Part shown: positions 8,621-17,188 of the stretch, in pieces
Numbering within the stretch: the stretch's first letter is position 1
Layout of the letters: each line of letters starts with the position of its first letter
Source of the DNA: Aporhodopirellula sallentina SM41
GTDB lineage: Bacteria > Planctomycetota > Planctomycetia > Pirellulales > Pirellulaceae
Assembly: GCF_000346505.1 (NCBI RefSeq)
Contig: NZ_ANOH01000428.1
Location: 1 to 54,394, forward strand
Reading direction: 5' to 3'
DNA: 54,394 nucleotides
Made by a program: the position numbers and the translations under genes
Notes under the pieces: model-generated
Seen by the model: the letters and a program-made list of their open reading frames with translations, nothing else
Databases searched by the model: none
Told to the model about the DNA's origin: nothing

Positions 8621-9982
8621 TCAGTTCACCTCGCGGAACTCGCCGCCAGTTTGCTCTGAGAGTCTTTTCAAGAACTCTTCGGTTAGCGGATTCACGCCGA
8701 CTCCGATCGTGTGAAACTTCAGGTGCCGCATTCGGTTGCGTCCCACGATGTCGCGAAGAATTGCATCGGGATGAGTCAACTTCCCAAACGTTGGCTGTCC
8801 GTCAGTCAGCACAAACACCACCTCCAGTTGATCGTCAAACTCGAGGGCATCCGACAAGACACCGTGCGTGTTTGTCTTGTCCCCCAGAGCGATCCGCTCG
8901 ACAAATGCGATCGCCTCGCGTTTGTTCTGTGGGTACGCGGGCAACAACTCTTCCTTCCACGCCTGCACCCGTGTGTCAAACAACATGATCGAAAACTCCG
9001 CCTCCGGTGGCAAATCATCAATCACGCGTACCAACTCACGTTTTGCGTTTTGCAAACGCGTATCGTACCGCGTCGGATGCTTCATGCTGCCGGAACGATC
9101 GATCACGAACAGCATCCGCCCTGCGTTGAGATTGATCCCGTAGTAGTGACTCTTGCTCAGCTTCAGCCCACCGGTGGACTCCGACGAAACGTCGTGCAAA
9201 GTCAACTTTCCAGACATCGCCGCGTCGCCGTTCATCGCAATATTGCCGGCGACGTTACCGTCAACAAAACTCACCGGTCGGACCAGCGAATCCGCAGGGT
9301 GCTGCTCGAGATACTGAGCATAGGCCTTGCGATCCCCGTCAAAGTCACGCACATCGACATCCGCGAGGCGATTGGCGATCTCATGACGCAACTGGCCCCG
9401 CAACTGTGAGTGCAATTGGTGCATGATTTCGATACTGCGTGGACAATGCAGTTGCGCCAGTGCCCTCACCAACGTGAACCGGTATGCGTACTGGTCCTCA
9501 AATTCAGACCGCATGATTTGATCCTGGAGCGACTCCACCGCAGCCTGGATTTCATGGCGGCCGACGAGATCCATTGCGATCATTGAAATCCGTCCATCGG
9601 TATGCTCGATCGCGTCGATGACGGTTGACCTCGCGTCTTCATTCGGACTCGCCGCGAATATCGCCAACAACTGATTCACGCTATCAGGAACAGACGATGG
9701 TTTCGCCGCTGGCTTTGCGGTCGCGTTGTCGCCACCGTCTTCCCGGTCGCTTTCGAAGGAATCGAGCAACAGCCGCGTCGCGGAAGTAACGACGTCCATG
9801 TTTTCGTACAACAGGTTCGGGTTCATGCGAAGCATCGCGACTGTTTTCAACCGCGCCGGTTCACTACGCCCGCTCAAGACGCGTGACATTCGTCGCTGCG
9901 CGGCAGTTTCTCCCACGGCGGGTTGCAACGACATCGCTGCGAACGCGACCAAAAAAACTGCGCAGACCTTCCACTTTCCCAT
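8621..9982 (-). CDS. Secreted von Willebrand factor A (vWA) domain protein
   Basis: About 453 residues from ATG 9982, chosen because it is preceded by GGGGGA and opens a clean signal peptide (MGKWKVCAVFLVAFAAMSLQPAVG); longer in-frame starts would bury that signal. After a helical, HEAT-like middle region with many Leu/Ala repeats (e.g. DAIEHTDGRISMIAMDLVGRH) comes the vWA fold. Its MIDAS motif is VIDRSGSMK (DxSxS), with the later metal-site residues in LGDKTNTHG and FVLTDGQPTFGK. vWA domains bind proteins through a divalent metal. Planctomycetes have many exported vWA proteins of unknown role. It is transcribed alone, away from the NMO-family gene. Confidence 0.8.
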   Translation of the reverse strand: MGKWKVCAVFLVAFAAMSLQPAVGETAAQRRMSRVLSGRSEPARLKTVAMLRMNPNLLYENMDVVTSATRLLLDSFESDREDGGDNATAKPAAKPSSVPDSVNQLLAIFAASPNEDARSTVIDAIEHTDGRISMIAMDLVGRHEIQAAVESLQDQIMRSEFEDQYAYRFTLVRALAQLHCPRSIEIMHQLHSQLRGQLRHEIANRLADVDVRDFDGDRKAYAQYLEQHPADSLVRPVSFVDGNVAGNIAMNGDAAMSGKLTLHDVSSESTGGLKLSKSHYYGINLNAGRMLFVIDRSGSMKHPTRYDTRLQNAKRELVRVIDDLPPEAEFSIMLFDTRVQAWKEELLPAYPQNKREAIAFVERIALGDKTNTHGVLSDALEFDDQLEVVFVLTDGQPTFGKLTHPDAILRDIVGRNRMRHLKFHTIGVGVNPLTEEFLKRLSEQTGGEFREVN

Positions 9983-10143
9983 CACCAATTCCCCCGTGCT
10001 TTGCAGTGCACCGGCCCGTGCTCGACCGATATCAAAGAACGATCTGATTCTAACGAAATAATGTCGCAGGCGAACAGAAAACTTCACTCTGTCGACGATT
10101 CATTTCGTGTCTGATGGCCGCGGCGTAATGTCTCATCCGCCCC

Positions 10144-10183
10144 CGAAAACCCTGCGAAAACAGCGGAAAACGCGGGGTTTTCG
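10144..10183. other. Imperfect hairpin in the divergent vWA/NMO promoter region
   Basis: Arms 10144-10156 and 10171-10183 pair at 12 of 13 positions, built around CGAAAACCC and GGGTTTTCG. The hexamer GAAAAC recurs three times within it. It lies in the intergenic space between two divergent genes, so it could be an operator or a structural element. There is no T-run on either side. Confidence 0.3.
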
Positions 10184-10348
10184 ACACCCGCGATTCGTCG
10201 TGACAGAACATTTACATTCCAGTGACCTGGCGCGAAGACGCCACTTTGGAAGACAGGCATAGACTGACGTTAGAACGCTTCCCAATCGCTGTCGGACGTT
10301 CGCTCGTTCTTCCATCTCGCACGGCCCAAACGCAAGGAACATTGCACC

Positions 10349-11875
10349 ATGGCACCCAAGGAAATTGCCCCCACCGCCTCGACGGAACACGCAGACCACG
10401 ACACAGCACAAAGAAAACCGACCATCATCCAAGGCGGCATGGGGGTTGCCGTTTCAGACTGGCGGTTGGCCCGATCGGTTGCACTCACCGGACAAATGGG
10501 CGTCGTGTCGGGCACCGCGATGGACACGGTTCTCGCACGTCGACTGCAAAACGGTGACCTGGACGGAAAGATGCGGCACGCGCTCGCGGAGTTCCCGTAT
10601 CCGAAGATGGCCCAGAAGATCATCGACCGATACTACATCGAAGGAGGCAAATCCGCGGACGCTCCCTACAAAGCCACACCGGTTGTTTCCCAGGCACCCA
10701 AGCAAGACCAACTCGAACTCGTAGTTGCGGCGAACTTTGTGGAGGTATTCCTAGCCAAGGAAGATCACGACGGGCTCGTTGGAGTGAACTTCCTCGAGAA
10801 AATCCAAACTCCCACACTCGCGTCGCTGTTCGGTGCGATGCTCGCGGGGGTGGATTACGTGTTGATGGGGGCAGGCATCCCGAGACACATCCCCGGCGTT
10901 TTGGACCGTCTCGCCGAGGGCGAAAAAGTCGAATACCCGCTGTACGTGCTCGACGCCCCAGCGGACGAACCGGTGGTCACCACGTTTGACCCGATGGAAT
11001 TTGGCGAAGGCGACATCCCCTGGATCAACCGGCCGAAGTTCTTAGCCATCGTTAGCTCAGCGACCCTGGCAAGCATGCTCGCCAAAAAGTCCAACGGCCG
11101 AGTCGACGGGTTCATTGTCGAAGGCGCCTCAGCAGGCGGACACAACGCGCCGCCACGTGGCAAAATGAAACTGAACGAGCAAGGTGAACCGATCTACGGC
11201 AAACGCGATGCAGTCGACCTCGATGCGATCGCGGCGATCGGTTTGCCGTTTTGGCTAGCAGGATCATATGGCACGCCGGAAGCGGTCCAGCAAGCACTCA
11301 CGACGGGCGCCTCCGGTGTTCAAGTTGGTACTGCGTTCGCCTTCAGCAACGAGTCAGGCTTGCTGCCGGAAATCAAACGCGACGTAATCGAACGATGCCG
11401 CAACGGATCGATTGAAGTTCACACCGATCCACTCGCCTCGCCGACCGGGTTCCCGTTCAAGGTCTTGCAGAAGCGCGGCACCGTTTCGGAAGAATCGGTC
11501 TACCAACAACGCCGTCGTGTTTGCGACCTCGGTTTCCTGCGACAGGCGTACCGAAAAGAAGACGGATCGACCGGTTGGCGTTGCCCCGGTGAGCCGGTGC
11601 AGAGTTTCGTCGCCAAAGGTGGCGAGGAGTCCGCCTGCGAAGGACGTAAATGCATTTGCAACGGATTGGTCGCGAACATCGGTTTGGGACAGACGCGTCG
11701 AGACGGAACGACTGAACCAGCGATCGTGACCTGTGGAGACGATGTGCAATCGATTTTGCAGTTCCTCGCCACACCGGAGGCGACCGAGTACTCAGCCCCT
11801 CAGGTCGTGCGTCACCTGCTCTCGGCAGTGAGTCCGCGGGAAACGTCGCAGTCGCCCGCGATGGTCGCGGTATGA
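10349..11875 (+). CDS. Nitronate monooxygenase / 2-nitropropane dioxygenase family flavoprotein
   Basis: A 508-residue FMN-dependent TIM-barrel protein. The N-terminus IIQGGMGVAVSDWRLAR is the family opening. The phosphate/FMN site appears as GFIVEGASAGGHN, with the family His, and GVQVGTAFAFSNESG. It is longer than typical nitronate monooxygenases (about 330-380). The extra C-terminal part holds cysteines in CPGEPVQ...ACEGRKCICNGL, which I recognise from a COG2070 subgroup and which may bind metal or form disulfides. It has AAGGAA about 11 bases before the ATG. A small intergenic hairpin lies upstream and repeats follow. Substrate is unknown; an enoyl-reductase-like role is also possible. 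Confidence 0.78.
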   Translation: MAPKEIAPTASTEHADHDTAQRKPTIIQGGMGVAVSDWRLARSVALTGQMGVVSGTAMDTVLARRLQNGDLDGKMRHALAEFPYPKMAQKIIDRYYIEGGKSADAPYKATPVVSQAPKQDQLELVVAANFVEVFLAKEDHDGLVGVNFLEKIQTPTLASLFGAMLAGVDYVLMGAGIPRHIPGVLDRLAEGEKVEYPLYVLDAPADEPVVTTFDPMEFGEGDIPWINRPKFLAIVSSATLASMLAKKSNGRVDGFIVEGASAGGHNAPPRGKMKLNEQGEPIYGKRDAVDLDAIAAIGLPFWLAGSYGTPEAVQQALTTGASGVQVGTAFAFSNESGLLPEIKRDVIERCRNGSIEVHTDPLASPTGFPFKVLQKRGTVSEESVYQQRRRVCDLGFLRQAYRKEDGSTGWRCPGEPVQSFVAKGGEESACEGRKCICNGLVANIGLGQTRRDGTTEPAIVTCGDDVQSILQFLATPEATEYSAPQVVRHLLSAVSPRETSQSPAMVAV

Positions 11876-11889
11876 GAGCGGAGTCCAGC

Positions 11890-11989
11890 CGTAGCCGGAG
11901 TCGTCAAGACTCCGGTCCGGAAGACCTCCAAAAACCCTAGCAAGAACGTCCGTTGTGTCGCTGCCTGAACTCTGGCGAGTCCAACTACG
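11890..11989. repeat. Imperfect palindromic element (family C), about 100 bp
   Basis: The ends 11890-11912 and 11967-11989 are inverted repeats matching at 15 of 23 positions, mostly with transition differences, sharing CGTAG and GGA-TCG-CA blocks. The left end also holds a perfect 8-bp hairpin CCGGAGTC / GACTCCGG (11895-11915). It lies just after the NMO-family gene in a convergent gap. Only one copy is seen in this window. Confidence 0.45.
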
Positions 11990-12126
11990 AAGAGTGCCTT
12001 CGGACAATCCAAATTGCAGAACAGACAAGCTTAGACAGGCGGTTGATCGCATGGGAAACCCGGAGGCCAACGACAAGGTACTCGCCCGACGCGCAAGCGA
12101 GTGATTGTGAGTGATCCCACGCTAGC

Positions 12127-12272
12127 CGGGCTGTTGATTCATTCATCTAACAGCAATACCGTTCAATTTTCGTTTAACCCGTGCCCGAAGGGTAGGTTGT
12201 GTTCCGTCAAGCGTCGCCTACGGCTGCCGGTTAAACGAAAACAGGTTGACTCTTTATAAAATCAACAGCCCG
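12127..12272. repeat. Nested inverted-repeat element (family B), 146 bp
   Basis: Outer arms CGGGCTGTTGATT (12127-12139) and AATCAACAGCCCG (12260-12272) are perfect 13-bp inverted repeats. Inner arms TTTTCGTTTAACC (12167-12179) and GGTTAAACGAAAA (12229-12241) are also perfect over 13 bp. A GTAGG/CCTAC pair lies further inside. No ORF fits. It abuts the family E element that begins at 12273. Single copy in this window; the architecture resembles a MITE or large REP-type element. Confidence 0.7.
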
Positions 12273-12376
12273 TAGAGCGTTTCTGATAAGGATGTAGCCG
12301 ATGTCGACAGATTTCGGTGGACTGAATTCAGGCGAATATAGTTACAGGATCAGCCCGTCAGACTTCAAAACGCTAT
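12273..12376 (+). repeat. Element family E, copy 1 (about 104 bp)
   Basis: Begins TAGAGCGTTT and ends near CAAAACGCTAT. Over the first 36 bases it matches the reverse complement of 19519-19626 at about 29 positions, and similarity continues with small gaps to the other end. The shared ends TAGAGCG / CGCTCTA are short inverted repeats (degenerate at the right end here). It directly follows element B with no spacer and reaches to within 30 bp of the prmC stop. Confidence 0.65.
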
Positions 12377-12406
12377 CGCGTGGGCGGATGCCGGCGGGTG
12401 ACGCTC

Positions 12407-13306
12407 TCAAGATTCCGACAAACCGAGTGAGATCGTTCGCTGCAGACCGGCGAGGTCACGGATGCGTTTGATGTCGGTGTAATGCCCGGTGGTTTCGGCG
12501 ATCTGTTTGCACTCGTCGGCAATCATTGGGCTGTATTCAATGATCAGTCGTCCGCCGGGATACATCCAGGCCGGAGCCTGTTCAAAGATACGCTCAATGA
12601 TTTCTGTCCCCTTATCGCCCGACAACAACGCACCGCGTGGTTCGTGTTCACGCACGGTTGCGGGCAATTCGTCGTACTCACTTTGACTGATGTACGGCGG
12701 GTTGCTGCAAATCACATCAAACTTTGCACCTTCTTCGAGTGCATCAAACAGATCGCTCTGCAATAACGTCACCCGATCGGCGAGGCCCAACTTCTCGACG
12801 TTCCATCGAGCGATTTCGAGCGCCGCGAGTGAGACATCTACCGCCGTCACCTCGGCGTCAGGCAGGTTCTTGGCGATGGCGATCGCGATCGCGCCGCTAC
12901 CGGTGCCGATATCGAGAATCCGCAACGGCCGATCTTGGATCGTGGGGGCGAGCAGTTTGGCCCGATCGATCGCTTCGACGACGAGATGCTCCGTTTCCGG
13001 TCGCGGAACGAGGACGTTCTCATCAACGCGGATGGGAATCGAGTAGAACTCGCGGAAACCGACGAGCTGCGCGACCGGGGCTCCCTCGCCGCGACGGCGG
13101 ACGAGTTCGCGAAACGCGATTCGTTCTTCCTCGGAGGGGACTTCGGCGAAGGCGGTGTACAGTTCGATCCGTTCGCAACCACGTGCGTGGGCGAGCAGGA
13201 TCTCGGCATCCAATCGCGGCGATTCACTGCCACGTGTTTTGAAAAAGTCTGCCGTCCACTGCAACAACCGCAGCACGGTCCATGGTTCGGTGCTGGGGTT
13301 AGTCAT
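12407..13306 (-). CDS. prmC: Peptide chain release factor N5-glutamine methyltransferase
   Basis: A 299-residue class I SAM methyltransferase that methylates the glutamine of the GGQ motif in release factors. An N-terminal helical domain is followed by the SAM site ILDIGTGSGAIAIA and the catalytic CSNPPYIS (NPPY), which holds the substrate glutamine. The C-terminus has GALLSGDKGTEIIERI, also typical. Length matches the family (about 277-300). It lies 45 bp downstream of prfA, its substrate gene, on the same strand, as in many bacteria. Confidence 0.95.
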   Translation of the reverse strand: MTNPSTEPWTVLRLLQWTADFFKTRGSESPRLDAEILLAHARGCERIELYTAFAEVPSEEERIAFRELVRRRGEGAPVAQLVGFREFYSIPIRVDENVLVPRPETEHLVVEAIDRAKLLAPTIQDRPLRILDIGTGSGAIAIAIAKNLPDAEVTAVDVSLAALEIARWNVEKLGLADRVTLLQSDLFDALEEGAKFDVICSNPPYISQSEYDELPATVREHEPRGALLSGDKGTEIIERIFEQAPAWMYPGGRLIIEYSPMIADECKQIAETTGHYTDIKRIRDLAGLQRTISLGLSES

Positions 13307-13351
13307 GGGAGCACATCCGTTGCCGAAAGAAGAGAAATCCCTCGATCCGCC

Positions 13352-14434
13352 TTAGTCGATCATATCGCCACGGAGTTGATCGCGGTCGTATTCGATAAGG
13401 GCTTCAGTAACGGGGGTGAGATCGCCACCGATAATCTGATCGAGCTTGTAGAGAGTCAGGTTGATACGGTGGTCGGTGAGGCGGTTCTGTGGGTAGTTGT
13501 ACGTACGGATCCGCTGGCTCCGGTCTCCCGATCCGATCAGACCTTTGCGAGCCTCGGCTTGCTTGGCGTTCTCTTCTTCTCGCTTCTTTTCGTAGACGCG
13601 GGCCTTGAGAACACGCAGGGCCTTGGCCAAGTTTTTGTGTTGGCTCTTCTCGTCCTGACACTGAACCACGATGCCGGTTTCATAGTGCGTCAAACGGATC
13701 GCCGACTCAGTCTTGTTGACGTGCTGACCACCAGGCCCGGACGCGCAGAACTTGTCGACGCGGTAGTCATCCGACTTAATGTCGACTTCAACATCTTCCG
13801 GTTCGGGCATCACTGCAACGGTTGCCGCGGAGGTGTGAACACGTCCTTGGGTTTCGGTTTCGGGCACGCGTTGGACGCGGTGACCACCGGATTCGTATTG
13901 CAAATCGCGGAAGACGTTTTCGCCTTCGAGCGTCAACGTGATTTCCTTGAACCCGCCCATTTCGGTAGGGCTGGCTTCCATCACCTCGGTTTTCCACCCA
14001 ACCTGTTCGGCATGCCGCCGGTACATTTCATAGAGGTCGCGGGCGAACAAAGCCGCCTCATCGCCTCCGGTACCGGCGCGGATTTCCATCACGCACCGTG
14101 TGCGGTGAGAATCATCACCACCGACGGTGTAAGTGAGCAGGTCTTCCCAGAGAGTCTCTCGCTGCGAACGCAACGATTTCATCTCGGTTTCGGCCATTTC
14201 GCGTTCTTCGAAATCGTCAGTCGCCTCTGCCATTTCCTGGCAGTCCTGGATTTCCTCGCTGAGCCGTTTGAACTCGCGATATTTCCCGACGACTTTCGCC
14301 AACCCACCATGCTCACGGGCGGTGGCACTCATACGAGCACCATCGCCGAGCACATCCGGGTCGGACATGTCAGTTTCGAGCTGAACGAAACGCGCTAGCT
14401 TTTCCTCAAGGTTGTCGCGGATCGATCCGCTCAT
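13352..14434 (-). CDS. prfA: Peptide chain release factor 1
   Basis: A 360-residue RF1 that terminates at UAA and UAG. It has the catalytic [15 protein letters not shown] with GGQ, and the codon-recognition region [23 protein letters not shown]. The tripeptide anticodon of RF1 is PxT; here it is PET rather than the common PAT/PVT, a variation also seen as PDT in some other phyla. Distinguishing it from RF2 (SPF) is therefore straightforward. The start ATG overlaps the rpmE stop (ATGA), giving the order rpmE-prfA-prmC. Confidence 0.95.
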   Translation of the reverse strand: MSGSIRDNLEEKLARFVQLETDMSDPDVLGDGARMSATAREHGGLAKVVGKYREFKRLSEEIQDCQEMAEATDDFEEREMAETEMKSLRSQRETLWEDLLTYTVGGDDSHRTRCVMEIRAGTGGDEAALFARDLYEMYRRHAEQVGWKTEVMEASPTEMGGFKEITLTLEGENVFRDLQYESGGHRVQRVPETETQGRVHTSAATVAVMPEPEDVEVDIKSDDYRVDKFCASGPGGQHVNKTESAIRLTHYETGIVVQCQDEKSQHKNLAKALRVLKARVYEKKREEENAKQAEARKGLIGSGDRSQRIRTYNYPQNRLTDHRINLTLYKLDQIIGGDLTPVTEALIEYDRDQLRGDMID

Positions 14435-14676
14435 TTGCCAGCTTTCTTAGCCTTCTTTGGCTTTTGAAGGCTGCCATAAGTACCGGCAGCGAACTTCTTC
14501 TGGAACTTATCGATACGTCCGGCGGTGTCGACGTACTTCAGTTTACCGGTGTAGAACGGGTGACATTCGCTGCAGATGTCAATCTTCAGCTCGGGGCGGA
14601 CGCTTCGCGTCGTGAAGCTGGCGCCGCAACCACACGTAACGGTGGTCTCTTGGTAATTCGGATGGATGCCGTCTTT
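14431..14676 (-). CDS. rpmE: 50S ribosomal protein L31
   Basis: An 81-residue zinc-containing (C+) L31. It starts [19 protein letters not shown] and has the second Cys pair in [12 protein letters not shown]. The C-terminus is a Lys-rich tail of PKKAKKAGK type. I use the ATG at 14676 because it gives the normal L31 start; a longer frame from 14790 adds 38 unlike residues. The stop overlaps the prfA start by ATGA. Confidence 0.95.
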   Translation of the reverse strand, partial: KDGIHPNYQETTVTCGCGASFTTRSVRPELKIDICSECHPFYTGKLKYVDTAGRIDKFQKKFAAGTYGSLQKPKKAKKAGK

Positions 14677-14894
14677 CATGACTGTATACACAAAAAAATG
14701 GGCGGATTGGGGCGCGTTGCTCGGCTGAGAACGCGGATTGTTCGAGAATTCGAATCGCAGATAGTACGCGACAAACGCCATTGAGTTCAAGGGCTGCCGC
14801 GTTCAGATCAGCAGTAAAGCCAGTATCAAACGCCGACAAGGGGCCGATCGTAGGGAAGAGGCCACACACCGCGATCCCCCCAACTGGTCACCTA

Positions 14895-14936
14895 CCCGGT
14901 CAAGCAAACCAGATCCCCGGTCGAGCAAACCAGACG
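14895..14936. repeat. Tandem pair of 21-bp units
   Basis: Units 14895-14915 and 14916-14936 begin CCCGGTCAAGCAAACC and CCCGGTCGAGCAAACC and differ at three positions in total. They sit between the divergent rpmE and lepA genes, so they may be part of a promoter region or simple duplication. Confidence 0.5.
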
Positions 14937-15043
14937 AGCGTTCGTCCCGTTTTGGCAATGGCCACCGGAAACGGGATTGGATAGGATTCTCGTTTGGATC
15001 GAATTTCGCTCGGTGATCCCCCTATCCCACAACCTTCCATCGT

Positions 15044-16841
15044 ATGAAACACATTCGGAACTTTTGCATTATCGCCCACATCGATCATGGAAAGTCGACG
15101 CTGGCGGATCGTTTAATCCAAGCCTGCGGCGGAGTCACCCAGCGCGAGTTCCACGATCAGATGCTCGATTCGATGGATATTGAGCGGGAACGCGGGATTA
15201 CGATCAAGAGCAACACCGTCACCCTGAGCTACACCGCGAAAGATGGCCAGGAATATCAGTTCAACCTGATCGACACCCCCGGCCACGTGGACTTCTCCCA
15301 TGAAGTTCGCCGGTCGCTGATGGCGTGCGAGGGTGCCCTGATGGTGGTCGATGCCTCGCAGGGCGTGGAGGCTCAAACGGTCGCGAACCTCTATCTGGCT
15401 CTCGAATACGACCTCGAACTGCTCCCGGTGATCAACAAGATCGACCTTGCCAGCGGCCGACGTCGAACGGGTACGCGAAGAAATCGACTCCGACCTCGGC
15501 CTCGATCCGTTCGCGGCGATCCCGGTCTCGGCCAAAACCGGACAGGGCATCGAAGACGTGCTCGAGGGGATCGCGACGCAGTTGCCGCCGCCCGAAGGCG
15601 ACCCCAAGGCACCGCTGAAGGCACTGATCTTCGACGCGTTCTTCGACAAATACCGCGGCGTGATTTTGCAGTGCCGCGTGATCGAAGGGACGCTCAAACC
15701 CAAAGACACGATCCACTTCATGCACACCGATCGCGATTTCCTGGTCGACGAACTCGGGTACAACCAATTCAAACTCGTCCCCAAGAAGCAGCTCGCCGCG
15801 GGCGAAGTCGGCTACATCGTCGCCGGCGTCAAGAGTGTGCAGGATATCGAAATCGGGGACACGATCACCCTGGCCGATCGCCCCGCCGACGAACCGATCC
15901 CGGGCTACCTGCCCGCCCGGCAAGTCGTCTTCTCATCGATCTATCCGATGAGCACGGACGAATACCAGGATCTCACCAAGGCCCTCGAGAAGCTGTCGAT
16001 CAACGACGCCGCGTTGACGTTCGAAAAGGACTCCTCGGCGGCACTCGGATTCGGCTTTCGATGCGGATTCCTCGGCCTGCTGCACCTCGACGTGATCCAG
16101 GAGCGACTGCAACGCGAGTTTGACATCGGACTGGTCATCTCGGCCCCGTCGGTCAGCTACAAACTGACGCTCAAAGACGGCTCAACGATCGACGTCGACA
16201 ACCCGAGCTACTGGCCCGATCCGACCAACATCGACTCCGCCAGCGAACCGTACATCCGGGCTCAAATCCTCACACCGGAAGAATACGTCGGCCCGGTGAT
16301 GGAATTGTGCCGCGAACATCGCAGCGAAAGCCAAACGATGAACTACCTGGCCGCCGGCCGGGTTGAAGTGGTCAGCGAAATGCCGCTCGGCGAAGTCCTG
16401 TTCGACTTCTACGGCAAACTGAAAATGATCACCCGCGGCTACGGGTCGTTCGATTACGTGCCGATCGAATACCGCAAAACGGACATCGTCAAAGTCGACA
16501 TCCTGGTTAACAAAGAACCAGTCGATGCGTTGGCGTACCTCGTGCACCGCGAAAAGTCTCGCGCCCGCGCGTTGCATTACTGTGAACAACTCGCCGAAGA
16601 GATTCCGCGTCACCAGTTCAAGATCCCGATCCAGGGAGCAATCGGCGGCACCGTCATCGCCCGTTCGACGATCCAAGCGGTCCGCAAAGACGTCACGGCC
16701 AAATGCTACGGTGGCGACATTTCCCGAAAGAAAAAACTGCTCGAAAAGCAGAAGAAGGGGAAAGCCAAGATGAAGCAGTTCGGCAGCGTCAATATTCCGC
16801 AAAAGGCATTCGTCTCGGTGCTGCGGGCGGACAAAAAGTAA
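15044..16841 (+). CDS. lepA: Elongation factor 4, with an apparent one-base frameshift
   Basis: Ribosome back-translocase GTPase. The first frame (from 15044) encodes [15 protein letters not shown] (P-loop), [10 protein letters not shown] (switch I), DTPGHVDF and NKIDL. At 15446-15449 the frame must shift: after L135 the expected [14 protein letters not shown] continues only in the +1 frame, which then runs open to 16841. That part carries domains II-V and the C-terminal basic tail ([17 protein letters not shown]). Total length is 1,798 bp, exactly one base more than 599 codons, and nothing is missing from the family alignment by eye. A single extra T or G in CTTG explains it. Likely causes are a sequencing error, a recent mutation, or recoding with tRNA-Leu slipping from CUU to UUG. 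Confidence 0.88.
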
Positions 16842-16881
16842 CCGCGACCCTACCCTGTCAAAAAAGGGCGTCTGAGCTAAC

Positions 16882-17017
16882 CTAGTGGTGCGTCACGATC
16901 AAGAATGAGGGTTCAAGGCCATAGCGAATGTCGCCAAGACTTTCGGTGATTCACGAGCCCTCCCGAAACTCTTGGTGAGTTTCGCGACCCGAAAACGAGG
17001 CTTGGACGCACCACCAG
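16882..17017 (+). repeat. Palindromic element family A, copy 2 (128-bp core)
   Basis: The core runs 16886-17013, with CTAG before it. Left end TGGTGCGTCA; right end GGACGCACCA, one base different from the perfect inverted repeat. It shares most positions with copy 1 (8260-8387), including CACGA-CAAGAA near the left end and CCAAGACTTTCGGTGATTCA in the first hairpin. It begins 41 bp after the lepA stop. Confidence 0.85.
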
Positions 17018-17052
17018 TACGCCGACGTAGCTTGGTTTTTGCATAGGCCGTA

Positions 17053-17102
17053 GTGGATCTCGTGAAAGATCCTCATGCAGCAGGATCTTCCACAAGACCC
17101 AC
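17053..17102. repeat. Long-stem hairpin element (family D), 50 bp
   Basis: Arms 17053-17073 and 17082-17102 pair at 18 of 21 positions around an 8-base loop CATGCAGC. The inner 12 bp (GTGAAAGATCCT / AGGATCTTCCAC) differ at one position. It lies 35 bp after element A2 and upstream of the MFS gene. It lacks a T-run, so it is better read as a REP-type element than a terminator. A longer reading of the MFS ORF would start inside it. Confidence 0.55.
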
Positions 17103-17188
17103 GATGCGAAAAGAGTGCGAACACAAACGCCAAGTACGCCATCGTCGCCCAAACCCGCTCATCCCCACCCCCGAACGAGTCCCCTGTT

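Noticed and set aside
14677-14790. N-terminal extension of L31
   Set aside because: L31 is about 70-85 residues and begins MK-GIHP; the longer frame has no support.
15447-16841. A separate GTPase-like gene starting at TTG 15447
   Set aside because: Its sequence continues the lepA protein exactly where the first frame departs; it is the second part of one frameshifted gene.
17075-17188. Extended N-terminus of the MFS transporter
   Set aside because: It begins inside the hairpin repeat and has a sequence unlike any transporter leader.
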